A stretch of 64,000 nucleotides of DNA from Christiangramia oceanisediminis. GTDB taxonomy: Bacteria; Bacteroidota; Bacteroidia; Flavobacteriales; Flavobacteriaceae. The notes below the pieces were generated by a model. That model did no database searches, was not told where the DNA came from, and worked only from the letters and a program-made list of their open reading frames with translations. Both the position numbers and the translations under genes were made by a program. The stretch spans positions 434,001 to 498,000 of the forward strand of contig NZ_JANCNS010000003.1 in the NCBI RefSeq assembly GCF_022570735.2. Reading direction: 5' to 3'. Positions 51,107 to 61,562 of this stretch are shown piece after piece (position 1 is the stretch's first letter; the number at the start of each line of letters is the position of its first letter).

Positions 51107-52543
51107 TTAATTTTTAACCCAATCGCTGGAATAATCGCATTCGCGATATTTACCATTTACCTTTATATACGTATCAGAGATCTTCTCCCTTTGCCATTCT
51201 TCAATAGCTTCTAGTTGCTTATCTCTCAGCGCAAGCTGTTTGATCTTCTGAAAATCGGTTGAATAATCGGCCGTATGTTCAGGTATCTTTTTGGTAACCT
51301 TGATAATCTTGAACTGAGGTTTTCCAATTCGGGTTTGCTGAGTTAAAATTAAGGAAACTTCTCCTTCTTCCAAACCTTCTACCTGTTTGAAAAGATCGGG
51401 ATCTACTTTCGTCAATTCAAATCTGGTATCACCGGTTCTTGGATTGATCAATCTACCACCATCATTCTTAGTTTCCTCTTCGTCTGAAACTTCTCTTGCA
51501 GCATCTGCAAAATCAAGGTCTCCCCTTACTATTTTGCTTCTTACTGAATCGATCTCGGTTCTTGCCGCTTCTACTGAAGCATTCGTCACATCAGGGATTA
51601 GCAGGATATGTCTCAGGTCTACAGTTTGCCCCCTTATCTTGTCGATCTGGATAATATGATAACCAAATTCGGTTTCGAAAGGCTCACTAATTTCACCTTC
51701 CTGGAGGCTAAAAGCCACATCCTTGAATTCCTTTACGAACGGGTCTTTACGCGTAAGGGTAATTCTTCCTCCGTCCCGACCTGTAACCTCATCATCTGAA
51801 TAAAGTACTGCCTTGGTCGCAAAACTGGCACCATTATCAATGATATCGGCACGGAATTCATTCAGCCTGTCGATCACTTTCTGTCTTTCAGACTCTGGAA
51901 CTTCCGGCTCGATTACGATCTGTGAAAGTTCCACTTCAGTCCCGAACATAGGCTTTTCTTCCATATTTAGGAAATACTGTCTTACCTCTTCCGGAGTAAC
52001 CTCGATCTCGTCAATGATCCTCTGCTGCATTTGCTGGGCAAGCTGTCGCTGTTTATTGATTCGGAAAAGCTCTTCACGAAGTTCCTCTTCCGTATCCTTA
52101 TTATAATATTCGAGTACTTTGTCTACAGACCCAACCTGCTGAATGAAACCCTGTAATTGCTGATCTATCATCCCGTTAATCTGCGAATCAGGGATAATAA
52201 TACTATCCTGGATAGCATGATGCGCATAAAGTTTATTTTCCATCAGTGAACCTGCGAGGTTGCAGTCGGTCACCTCGGCGGTAGACATTCCCTGGCTTTG
52301 CATATCCTTATACATAAGGTCTATATCGCTATCGAGAATGATATAATCTCCAACCACGGCCGCGATGCCGTCTACTTTCGTACGCTGGCTCCCCTGCTTT
52401 CCTTCTTCCTTTGCCCTGACTTCGGCTTCGGTTTGAATAGATGTACTATCGGTTACGATCACTTCCTGAGCGGTCACATAATTTACACTTCCTAACAGAA
52501 GCATCCCGGCTACAATCGATTTAATTGTATATTTCAAATTCAT
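51107..52543 (-). CDS. Periplasmic peptidyl-prolyl isomerase, SurA-like
   Basis: 478 aa from the ATG at 52543 (MNLKYTIKSIVAGMLLLGSV), which begins a proper signal peptide ending near YVTAQE; ATG 52558 is also possible. An N-terminal SurA chaperone region (VDGIAAVVGDYIILDSDIDLMYKDMQSQG) precedes two parvulin domains (about 190-290 with ELSQIVIEPEVPES and 290-400 with DLRHILLIPDVTNAS). SurA guides outer-membrane proteins through the periplasm. It overlaps the end of the preceding lipoprotein isomerase gene by 23 bases. Confidence 0.9.
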   Translation of the reverse strand: MNLKYTIKSIVAGMLLLGSVNYVTAQEVIVTDSTSIQTEAEVRAKEEGKQGSQRTKVDGIAAVVGDYIILDSDIDLMYKDMQSQGMSTAEVTDCNLAGSLMENKLYAHHAIQDSIIIPDSQINGMIDQQLQGFIQQVGSVDKVLEYYNKDTEEELREELFRINKQRQLAQQMQQRIIDEIEVTPEEVRQYFLNMEEKPMFGTEVELSQIVIEPEVPESERQKVIDRLNEFRADIIDNGASFATKAVLYSDDEVTGRDGGRITLTRKDPFVKEFKDVAFSLQEGEISEPFETEFGYHIIQIDKIRGQTVDLRHILLIPDVTNASVEAARTEIDSVRSKIVRGDLDFADAAREVSDEEETKNDGGRLINPRTGDTRFELTKVDPDLFKQVEGLEEGEVSLILTQQTRIGKPQFKIIKVTKKIPEHTADYSTDFQKIKQLALRDKQLEAIEEWQREKISDTYIKVNGKYRECDYSSDWVKN

Positions 52544-53399
52544 TATTTTTAATTGCATCTTTAGTAATATCTTTTTCTAGTTCCTTGATCAACGCCTGTT
52601 TGCGTTTATTCAGCAAAATTTCCCGAATAGCTGGAGATGCATACTCCAACGGTGCCTGCTCATTCCTTTCCAAGACATCATTTACGTACACAAGATACAC
52701 ATTTAGTGAATCCTGCAATTCCATAAAATTATCTTTTTTAAGCAGCCTGGCCCTGTCTTCTACAGACAGGGGAGCAATTTTATCATAAACGGTCTTGGTC
52801 TTTACCCAAACGGAATCGTTCATGGAAAAATTCCTGAATTGAAGAGACATATCAAGTAAGTTTTGCTGGTCTTCCTTATTGAATCTCCTGAAAAGCTTCT
52901 CTATATCTTCGAGGTTGTTGGCGTTCTTTGGCAAATTGATATACCTGATCTTAACCAGGTCTTCATTTAAAATGAAATTATCCTTATTCTCCTCATAATA
53001 ACCGTTGATTTCTTCTTTATTCAATGAAGTATCCAGATCACGGGAAATCAACGCATCGGTATAGGCATTTGTATATAGCTCATTCCGGTAATTGGCTACC
53101 AGATCATTGAATTCTTCCTGCTGGGTTTCAGAGAGGTTTAATTCTGCCCGATCTATTAACAGTTGCTGTGTGGCCCAGCGGGTGATATAATTAGAAACGA
53201 TTATAGCACTGTCTTCAGAAGTAGTATTTTCGTTGATGAGCGACCTGATATCATCTTCGTAAAGATAGGAGTCGTTCACCCTAACCACGACCTTCCGGTC
53301 ATCGCTTTGTTTAAAATAATCGCAACTCACCAGCGATAAGCAAAGAGCACCAAAGACTATTCCGTTAATCGTATTTTTCAAAATCGGTTTTTTTAGCAT
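52521..53399 (-). CDS. Lipoprotein peptidyl-prolyl isomerase-like protein
   Basis: 292 aa with lipobox LSLVSC (Cys26). It resembles the SurA/PpiD N-terminal and helical parts (RKVVVRVNDSYLYEDDIRSLI, then a helix-rich middle and ISR/EEINGYYEENKDNFILNEDLVKIRYI), and any PPIase domain is degenerate, so it is more likely a chaperone than a catalyst. It heads the operon with the SurA-like protein and MoxR and has a strong promoter 45 bases upstream. Confidence 0.82.
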   Translation of the reverse strand: MLKKPILKNTINGIVFGALCLSLVSCDYFKQSDDRKVVVRVNDSYLYEDDIRSLINENTTSEDSAIIVSNYITRWATQQLLIDRAELNLSETQQEEFNDLVANYRNELYTNAYTDALISRDLDTSLNKEEINGYYEENKDNFILNEDLVKIRYINLPKNANNLEDIEKLFRRFNKEDQQNLLDMSLQFRNFSMNDSVWVKTKTVYDKIAPLSVEDRARLLKKDNFMELQDSLNVYLVYVNDVLERNEQAPLEYASPAIREILLNKRKQALIKELEKDITKDAIKNNEFEIYN

Positions 53400-53443
53400 C
53401 TTACAATTTAAATGCCATAAAGGTCACCCTTTTCATATCCGCG

Positions 53444-53473
53444 CAAAAATAAGAATTACTTAAGGTTCTGCAA
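53444..53473 (-). promoter_or_regulatory. Promoter of the isomerase-MoxR operon
   Basis: TTG (53473-53471), 19 bases, TATTTTTG (53451-53444) on the minus strand: full consensus. Confidence 0.8.
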
Positions 53474-53567
53474 GCTTAAGAGATAACGAAAACAGCAGAT
53501 TTAAATTATTATTGATCAGCTTAATTTATTTCTGTAGTATCTTTAATTCGCAGCTAATCGCAAGGAT

Positions 53568-54020
53568 ATGAAATACGAACAGGAAATCATTATCAATAAG
53601 CCCCGCAATGAAGTTATAGCTAAATTTTCAGACCCCTCGAGCCTAAAGCACTGGCAGGAGGGTTTTATTTTTATGAAACCCATAAACGGGAACCTGGGTA
53701 AGGAAGGATCGCAGAACCTGCTGAAGTATAAAATGGGAAAACGCGAGATCGAAATGACCGAAACGGTCCTAACCAATAATCTCCCAGTAGAATATACAGC
53801 GACTTATGAAGCTAAGGGAGTTTATAATTTTCAGCGCAATCGCTTTCTGGAAACTCCCGATAATAACACCCGCTGGATTTCTGAAAATGAATTTCGCTTC
53901 AATGGTTTTATGAAGCTCTTCGGCTGGTTCATGCCTGGAGCCTTCAAAAAACAATCTAAGAAGTATATGACAGATTTTAAAGCATTCGTTGAAAATGGAA
54001 AAAGCGTTCTGGATAGTTAA
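53568..54020 (+). CDS. SRPBCC-family protein
   Basis: 150 aa START/Bet v 1-like fold: YEQEIIINKPRNEVIAKFSDPSSLKHWQEGF is the usual opening, and the C-terminal helix is KKQSKKYMTDFKAFVENGKS. These proteins bind hydrophobic ligands or act as polyketide cyclases; function here is unknown. It stands alone, divergent from the isomerase operon and 68 bases before the OmpH gene. Confidence 0.85.
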   Translation: MKYEQEIIINKPRNEVIAKFSDPSSLKHWQEGFIFMKPINGNLGKEGSQNLLKYKMGKREIEMTETVLTNNLPVEYTATYEAKGVYNFQRNRFLETPDNNTRWISENEFRFNGFMKLFGWFMPGAFKKQSKKYMTDFKAFVENGKSVLDS

Positions 54021-54064
54021 TCTCAATTAAAAAGAAAAATCTGGAAATATTTTGCGCAGGCTAT

Positions 54065-54072
54065 TATATTTG
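54065..54072 (+). promoter_or_regulatory. -7 box of the OmpH-like gene
   Basis: TATATTTG, 16 bases before the ATG. Confidence 0.55.
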
Positions 54073-54088
54073 CGAAAAACTTTTTAAA

Positions 54089-54637
54089 ATGAAACGATTA
54101 AGCTTAGGAATTCTATTTTTCATTATCGCTATTAGTGCGAATGCCCAGTCCAGAATCGGAACCATCGATGCTGAATATATACTTTCACAAATGCCTGAAA
54201 ATACTGAAGTAAATGCAGGGATGGAACAATACAACAAAGAACTGCAGGCAGATCTGCAAGCAACGATCAAAGACTATGAAGGCAGGGTAAAAGATTACCA
54301 GGACACCAGTGAAGGACTTTCCGAAGATGTAAAAAAAGCCAAGGAAGACACTATTATCCAACTGGAAAACCAGATCAAAGGCTTCCGCCAGAAGGCATCT
54401 GTAATGATGCAAATGAAAAGAAACGAACTTACGGGACCACTTTATGAAAAGATCGATGCGGCCATGAAACAGGTGATCGCCGAAGGCGGATTCACCCAGA
54501 TCTTCCACGCCAGCTCAAGCGGACTGGCATTTTCCCGAGTTGAAGATGATATCACCCTGGCAGTAATGGAGAAAATGGGAATCGAACCAAAAGATCCAAA
54601 ACCAGCTACAGAGAACACGGTCGAAAACCAGAATTAA
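54089..54637 (+). CDS. OmpH/Skp-family periplasmic chaperone
   Basis: 182 aa. Signal peptide MKRLSLGILFFIIAISANAQ, then the Skp/OmpH pattern IGTIDAEYILSQMPE and a long coiled coil (about residues 50-120, ELQADLQATIKDYEGRVKDY onwards), then a return strand (ITLAVMEKMGI). Skp is a trimeric holdase for outer-membrane proteins; its neighbourhood with two periplasmic isomerases suits this. It ends at a strong terminator. Confidence 0.88.
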   Translation: MKRLSLGILFFIIAISANAQSRIGTIDAEYILSQMPENTEVNAGMEQYNKELQADLQATIKDYEGRVKDYQDTSEGLSEDVKKAKEDTIIQLENQIKGFRQKASVMMQMKRNELTGPLYEKIDAAMKQVIAEGGFTQIFHASSSGLAFSRVEDDITLAVMEKMGIEPKDPKPATENTVENQN

Positions 54638-54653
54638 ACTGGTTAGACCGCAT

Positions 54654-54684
54654 AAAAAAAGCCCCTTTTCGAGGGGCTTTTTTT
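54654..54684. terminator. Bidirectional terminator between the OmpH-like gene and guaB
   Basis: A-run, GCCCCT / AGGGGC stem with TTTCG loop, T-run. 16 bases after the OmpH stop and 12 bases from the guaB stop. Confidence 0.9.
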
Positions 54685-54695
54685 ATGGTTTTAAT

Positions 54696-56204
<1,509 letters not shown>

Positions 56205-56372
56205 TTATATATGAGAAAACTGGAAATGAAAAACCTTAAGAATCAATAAATAAACTTATAGGCGATAAACTTGCTCGAAAAGCCTATTAATACTGAGGTA
56301 CAGTAATTTATATTGTTTCTTAGTTGATCTCGCAGTAATTTAAAGACTCGAATAACAAAATAAATCAAGATC

Positions 56373-56615
56373 ATGAGTATACGACTAGGAAATACCTGTT
56401 TGAACTGTGAAAAATACAAGGAAGGTTACTGCCTTAAGCATGAAACTTCGGTTACCGTTCAACACACCTGTGATAGTTTTAAAATGAAGGCTGAGCTCAA
56501 AAATGAACCTAATTGCTCGAATTGCGCCAGATATAACAATCCAACCTGCGCGAACCCGCAAAAGGCAGCACCAGGAATGCTTTGTAATCACTGGGCTCCC
56601 CAGGCTAGAGCTTAA
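56373..56615 (+). CDS. Small eight-cysteine protein with a duplicated four-Cys motif
   Basis: 80 aa, ATG at 56373. Cys9, 12, 20, 33 and Cys48, 51, 59, 71 form two units with the same spacing (Cx2Cx7Cx11-12C): TCLNCEKYKEGYC...TCDSF and NCSNCARYNNPTC...LCNHW. This looks like two small zinc- or iron-binding knuckles produced by duplication. No known family is recognised and there is no signal peptide. Its last 11 bases overlap the convergent TonB receptor gene. Confidence 0.75.
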   Translation: MSIRLGNTCLNCEKYKEGYCLKHETSVTVQHTCDSFKMKAELKNEPNCSNCARYNNPTCANPQKAAPGMLCNHWAPQARA

Positions 56616-59040
56616 GCTGAAGCGTAGTATACCAGGTTACTGGTTGCGCCGGAATGATCCCCGGACCTGGATACCCTGTTGCCCTACGGGTAAAATAAGT
56701 ATTGTCCAGTAAATTATTGATCCCGGCCTCCAGCCTGAATTTTCCATAACTGTAAGATGCCGAAAGATCCAAAATACCATAGGCCGGAATTGTTCCTTTA
56801 ATTCCGCTGATATCATCATTCCTGTCCTGTGGAGCATTGGTAGCATCGGTATACTGTTCAGATAAGTAGGTATACTGTAATCCGCCCAGGAAATTCTTAT
56901 ATCCAAAATTGATCCCCGTTTTCAGGTTAACCGCCGGGATGAATTCTACTTTGTTCCCTTCTACGTTGATCTCATTGGATCGCACATATTCCGACTCGGT
57001 AAAAGCAGCGTTCACGAACAGGTTGAGCCTTTTATCTTCAGAAAAGTCAAAAAAGGTATTCTTCAAATTCCAGTCTATAAAGGTTTCCAAACCAAAGATG
57101 AATGCATCCCCAATATTGGAACGGTATTGAAAGATATCCCTGTCTGTAGATCTCTCTACCTGTCCAATCCGGTCATTATATTTTAATCCAAAAATACTAA
57201 GGTCGTATGAGACCTTATTCTGAAGCCTTCCACGCAAACCAAGATCTGTGGTAAATCCTTCCTCATCGGTAATATCGGGATCGATCACAAGGTTTGGATT
57301 GATCACGCGTATATCGTTAAAGGTCACCGACCGGTAATTCTGTGAAAAATTCGCGTATAGCTCATTGGTTGCATTCAGGTTGTAGCTGCTCCCTAGGCCC
57401 AGTAGCACAAAATTCCTTGAGTAGTCACGATCATCTTCAATCGTTTCATTCAAAAGCGGATTTCCTGCCAGGTCCAGAACGATATTCTTATAAGCCCCAA
57501 CAGACCTGGTCTTGATATACTCCAGCCTGAAACCAGGGGTCACCGAAAAGTTATTGGTAATGTTAAAAATGTTTTCTCCAAATACAGCGATATTTTCGTT
57601 AGGAAAACGGAACTCAGACTGTCTTGGATAATTAGGATATTGATCATCAGCAAAACTGAAATCGGGTCCCATACTGGCCGATCCCGGCCCCTGCCTCTGA
57701 TAATTATCTGCATCATAATATTTGGCACCCAGCAAAAGAACTGATTCCTCATCAAAAAGATCGTATCGCGTAAGTAAACGCGTTTCCGCTCCCCAGTTGG
57801 AAAAATCATCTACCAGCAGCTCCCTTGGACTATCCAGGTTATCTGCCTGGTCTACCCTGTCTACCCTGAAACCAACTGCCTTCCTGCTGGCATCCAGGCC
57901 AAACAGGTTAAAACTGAAATCGGTTTTCTTAGAGAAAGCATGTTCAAATTTAAGCGCATACAAATTCCAGTTCACATCAAACCAGTTCCTTGGACGATTG
58001 CTGAAATCAGGATTCTCATAGAACTGTTCATCGGTAAGACCGCCCGGTTGCTGTGCGAGGTAATCCAGGAAAGTATACTCAAGGCTAATATTGGTATGGT
58101 CATTAAACTTATAACCTATGTGCGCGTAGGCGTTATGTGAATCATATTCAGAATTTGGCCTGAAGTTATCCCCTGTTTTATAATTATAATAGGTATAATA
58201 ACTGAATTTGCCCAGCGTCCCGCCTAGACTATTGAAACTAGTGAACATATCATAAGATCCAACCGACTGCCTGGAAACCAGCTCGATCTTCTTATCTGGC
58301 ACCGGTTCCTTGAACTTAAAATTAATAAGCCCGCCAAACTGAGTACCATATTGCAGCGAAGCCGCCCCACGAATTACCTGTATCTCTTCCAGTGCTTCGG
58401 GTGGCGGGGTGTAATAACTTTCAGGATACCCAAGTACATCGGCCGAGATATCATATCCATTTTGCCGGGTATTGAAGTTCTGGGTCCTATTTGGATCCAG
58501 CCCGCGTCCTCCAATGTTCAGTTGTAGACCGGCATCCCCATTATCATAAATGTTCAAACCAACCACCTGGTTGTAGATCTGCCGGGCATTGTTGGAAGCC
58601 AGGTTGCCAACCACTTTATCCATCAGGACCACTTCGGTCTTTTTACCTGCATAAATGGCCGTCCCTTCTACCTGCCTAAGCTTTCTCAAAGCAAATAATT
58701 GTTCTCTACGGTTGGTGATCATGACCTCGCTTAGACTTTCAGCAAGTGGAGCCAGTTCAAAGGTCATTTCGATATTATCTTCAATAGTGATAGACCGCTC
58801 CTGGATGGCATACTCATAACTAAAGATCGCAAAATCATAAGTTCCACCAGGAATATCGCTCATTTCAAACTCCCCGTTCAAATTGGCTACCGCGACCTGG
58901 GAAAGGGTTTTATTCCATACTTCTGCATTTGCAATGGGTTCCCCGGTCTCTGCAGAAACCACCCGGCCGCTTAAGTTGTTCTGAGCCTGGGCAAGCAAGC
59001 CTGTAATTAGAAGTAAACTAAAGACCTTTAATCTCATCAT
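56605..59040 (-). CDS. FecA-like TonB-dependent receptor
   Basis: 811 aa. Signal peptide (MMRLKVFSLLLITGLLAQAQ), a carboxypeptidase-regulatory-like domain (residues 24-95, SGRVVSAETGEPIANAEVW), a plug with NIGGRGLDPNRTQNFNTRQNGYDI and EALEEIQVIRGAASLQYGTQFGGLINF, and a long beta-barrel ending in YTTLQLKL with terminal aromatic/Leu residues. The FNTRQNGYDI plug resembles iron-citrate receptors. Start may be ATG 59040 or 59037. It overlaps the upstream HTTM gene by 23 bases, so it belongs to the iron-like operon that begins at 62768. Confidence 0.93.
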   Translation of the reverse strand: MMRLKVFSLLLITGLLAQAQNNLSGRVVSAETGEPIANAEVWNKTLSQVAVANLNGEFEMSDIPGGTYDFAIFSYEYAIQERSITIEDNIEMTFELAPLAESLSEVMITNRREQLFALRKLRQVEGTAIYAGKKTEVVLMDKVVGNLASNNARQIYNQVVGLNIYDNGDAGLQLNIGGRGLDPNRTQNFNTRQNGYDISADVLGYPESYYTPPPEALEEIQVIRGAASLQYGTQFGGLINFKFKEPVPDKKIELVSRQSVGSYDMFTSFNSLGGTLGKFSYYTYYNYKTGDNFRPNSEYDSHNAYAHIGYKFNDHTNISLEYTFLDYLAQQPGGLTDEQFYENPDFSNRPRNWFDVNWNLYALKFEHAFSKKTDFSFNLFGLDASRKAVGFRVDRVDQADNLDSPRELLVDDFSNWGAETRLLTRYDLFDEESVLLLGAKYYDADNYQRQGPGSASMGPDFSFADDQYPNYPRQSEFRFPNENIAVFGENIFNITNNFSVTPGFRLEYIKTRSVGAYKNIVLDLAGNPLLNETIEDDRDYSRNFVLLGLGSSYNLNATNELYANFSQNYRSVTFNDIRVINPNLVIDPDITDEEGFTTDLGLRGRLQNKVSYDLSIFGLKYNDRIGQVERSTDRDIFQYRSNIGDAFIFGLETFIDWNLKNTFFDFSEDKRLNLFVNAAFTESEYVRSNEINVEGNKVEFIPAVNLKTGINFGYKNFLGGLQYTYLSEQYTDATNAPQDRNDDISGIKGTIPAYGILDLSASYSYGKFRLEAGINNLLDNTYFTRRATGYPGPGIIPAQPVTWYTTLQLKL

Positions 59041-60382
59041 TGAAGGGTAAAATGAAAGTTTTGTGTTCGAACGAATCGGCGAAATTAATCAAATTAACAT
59101 CGGGATCCAGGTATGGCTGACTATTCCTGCCATTCAGGGCCACGTAATTATCCACGTAGACCTCGATATTTTGATGGCCATCCTTGCGGAAGTGTTCCGC
59201 CAGGAAATGTGCGTATTCCAAGATAAAATCGGGTTGAAAGGCCATCTGCTTTTCCTGGAAAGGAGTTAAAAAATCTGAATTATCCACATAGAAGCGCTTC
59301 CCGGTCTCTCCATCCACTATTTTAAATTGTGCATATCCGGCCTTTTCCATTAGCATTACGCGCCAGGAGAAACGAAAGCCTTCTTCGGTCCAGAACAATT
59401 CATCGGGATACAACAGGTATCTCCACGGCAGAAGCAGCTGGATCACAAAAAAGATGGAAACTACCGACAGGAGCGTTTTCCTTTTTAGGTTAGTATAGAC
59501 CAGGCTTCTTCCCGTATCGAATTGATCCAAATTAATACGAAATAGACTGGCGATAAAAGCAAGGATACGGCGATGAACCGAAGGATCAAAAAAGATAAGG
59601 GCACTTACGATCATGATATAAGGGAACATCCCAATTGGAAATAAAACCCTGGTAAGCACATGGAAAATGATCACCATGATAAATGCCATTAACCGGGTTC
59701 GCTTCCAAAGCAAAAGAAAGGGAATAAACAGGTCGTACAACATCCCGCTCCAGCTAAAGGCATAATGAACCCACTCCTGTTGCATCAGGTCTCCCAGGAA
59801 TGGAAGGTCGTATTTTGAAGGCAACCATATCTTCAAAGGCATCGCACGCAATAGCCAGTCTGAATTGATCTTTGCCAGGCCTGCGTAGAAATACACGATT
59901 CCCAACAGCAATTTTATCGAATCCACGCACCAGCGGGGAATATACTGAAACCGGATCTCCTGATCCCTGGCCGCATCCACCGAAAAATACCGGTTTGCTG
60001 GCAGGAAGATCATTAAAAAACTCAGGATGCTTATAAAATAATAGTGATTGAGATAGGTGGTTTTATCCATCAACTCGATATACGTAAAACTTAGGAAGAA
60101 CAAAATTATCCCAAACCTGTACTTATATCCGGCTGCGACCATCAGGGCCGCGATCCCACATACTACAAAAAGCAAATAGGTGAAATCGCCAAGCGGCTTC
60201 ACCCATTCAAATCCGTAATACGAAAAGAAGAATTTTGGAGTAATATATAGCTTTTCTATCCATCCGTTCAACCAGAACCTAATGATGCTGGCGAACATCA
60301 TGATCCCAAAAAACAAACGAAAAACCGCCAAAGGGGCGGCTTCTATCGTTTTATTAAGGTATGATTTTGTTGAAAAGCTCAT
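59018..60382 (-). CDS. HTTM-domain (vitamin-K-dependent carboxylase-like) membrane protein
   Basis: 454 aa with about eight transmembrane helices in the first two-thirds (for example IIRFWLNGWIEKLYITPKFFFSYYGFEWV, then FLLFVVCGIAALMVAAGY) and a C-terminal soluble part (FRFSWRVMLMEKAGYAQF, then EVYVDNYVALNGRNSQPYLDPD). This is the HTTM fold of vitamin-K-dependent gamma-carboxylases, here of the bacterial type. The carboxylase activity of these is not proven. Genes of this group are often next to imelysin and TonB genes in Bacteroidota. It lies 10 bases after the imelysin gene. Confidence 0.88.
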   Translation of the reverse strand: MSFSTKSYLNKTIEAAPLAVFRLFFGIMMFASIIRFWLNGWIEKLYITPKFFFSYYGFEWVKPLGDFTYLLFVVCGIAALMVAAGYKYRFGIILFFLSFTYIELMDKTTYLNHYYFISILSFLMIFLPANRYFSVDAARDQEIRFQYIPRWCVDSIKLLLGIVYFYAGLAKINSDWLLRAMPLKIWLPSKYDLPFLGDLMQQEWVHYAFSWSGMLYDLFIPFLLLWKRTRLMAFIMVIIFHVLTRVLFPIGMFPYIMIVSALIFFDPSVHRRILAFIASLFRINLDQFDTGRSLVYTNLKRKTLLSVVSIFFVIQLLLPWRYLLYPDELFWTEEGFRFSWRVMLMEKAGYAQFKIVDGETGKRFYVDNSDFLTPFQEKQMAFQPDFILEYAHFLAEHFRKDGHQNIEVYVDNYVALNGRNSQPYLDPDVNLINFADSFEHKTFILPFNDEIKGL

Positions 60383-60392
60383 GAACTACAAA

Positions 60393-61514
60393 CTAATCTC
60401 CGTCTGAATCCACGTAATCCACACTGATGGATAGTGCCTGCATCATGTCTACCTTTAGCAGCACAACCGCTTTCTGAAGCTCATCGAAAGCCGCAAGCAT
60501 GGTAGTATTATTGTTTTGAACCTGGGATTTGAAATTGTCGTCCAGTTGTTCACTTTGACTTTCGATTGCCTGGAAGCGGTCTTCAATAAGCACGCTTAGA
60601 TCGGCACCGTCTTTCATACTATCCAGGTATTCGAGGTACTGCTTGTAGCTGGGACCATTTCCGCTGCTATTGAAATTTCTTCCAAAGTAAAAATCCTGGA
60701 ATGCTTCAAAAGCCTTGATATACAACTCCTTTGAAAGGTCTCCCGCGTAAACTGCCTCGGCATTTTCAGGAGAAGGTGAACCTGTAAAGGCACCGGCAGG
60801 ATAACCAATTTTACCTGATCTCAGGAATTTTTCGAAATACATCACATAATCATTGCTAAAACGGTCTACTGACCCGGTAGCAGAGGAACTGGTGTTTTCA
60901 ACGAACTGATCCCTGAAATCACCCTGCCATGCAGTGGTCACTTCCGCAGTAAGGGAATTGATGCGTTTTGCAACATCAAGAAGATAAGCCCTGTAAGTTT
61001 CGGCATTTTCACCGGCAGTAAAGGCCTGAATGGTTTCTTCAGAAGAACCTAAACCGTACAGCAAATAATCCATGGCAGGAAAACCCTGCTCGGCAAAAGA
61101 CGAAGGCAATTCAAGGTTATACGAGCCGCTTTCGATCTTTGATTCAATAGCCGAAGTATTCGTAGGATAGGTATTCAGGTACCTGCGATATCCCAGCTGC
61201 TCTGCCTTTCCAATCTCAAACATAGAAACTGTCTGAAACTGCAGGTAAGAATCCCTGTATTGTTGTTTAAGTGCTGATAGCGTACCGGCCGAAGGATCAT
61301 TCACGTATGCTTCGGTTGCGTTTTCCAGGCTTTGAGAACTGGCCTGAAAAGCTTCAAAAGAAGGCACTATGATATTGTCTGCCCAGTGAGTAAGCATGGC
61401 TCCGCGGTCAAAAGAATCGGTTTCCTTCTCTCCAGACCCTTCACCTGAATCATCTGTAGAACAGGCGTTGAAGCTTAGCAATAAGATCATTAATAATCCT
61501 GAAATCCTTTTCAT
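60393..61514 (-). CDS. Imelysin-family lipoprotein (IrpA-like)
   Basis: 373 aa from the ATG at 61514 (MKRISGLLMILLLSFNAC), lipobox Cys18. The N-terminal imelysin fold is seen in FQASSQSLENATEAYV, QYRDSYLQFQTVSMFEIGKAEQ and FPAMDYLLYG, with repeated helices and conserved Tyr/Glu positions. Such proteins are periplasmic or outer-membrane iron-related (IrpA, algal p19 partners) and are thought to bind iron or haem complexes; the classic metal ligand set is not verified here. Between the DUF4856 gene (48 bases) and the HTTM gene (10 bases). Confidence 0.88.
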   Translation of the reverse strand: MKRISGLLMILLLSFNACSTDDSGEGSGEKETDSFDRGAMLTHWADNIIVPSFEAFQASSQSLENATEAYVNDPSAGTLSALKQQYRDSYLQFQTVSMFEIGKAEQLGYRRYLNTYPTNTSAIESKIESGSYNLELPSSFAEQGFPAMDYLLYGLGSSEETIQAFTAGENAETYRAYLLDVAKRINSLTAEVTTAWQGDFRDQFVENTSSSATGSVDRFSNDYVMYFEKFLRSGKIGYPAGAFTGSPSPENAEAVYAGDLSKELYIKAFEAFQDFYFGRNFNSSGNGPSYKQYLEYLDSMKDGADLSVLIEDRFQAIESQSEQLDDNFKSQVQNNNTTMLAAFDELQKAVVLLKVDMMQALSISVDYVDSDGD

Positions 61515-61562
61515 ATGCAAAAATTTGAAAGCCGGAGCTCAAGGGCCCCGGCTAATTAGGTT

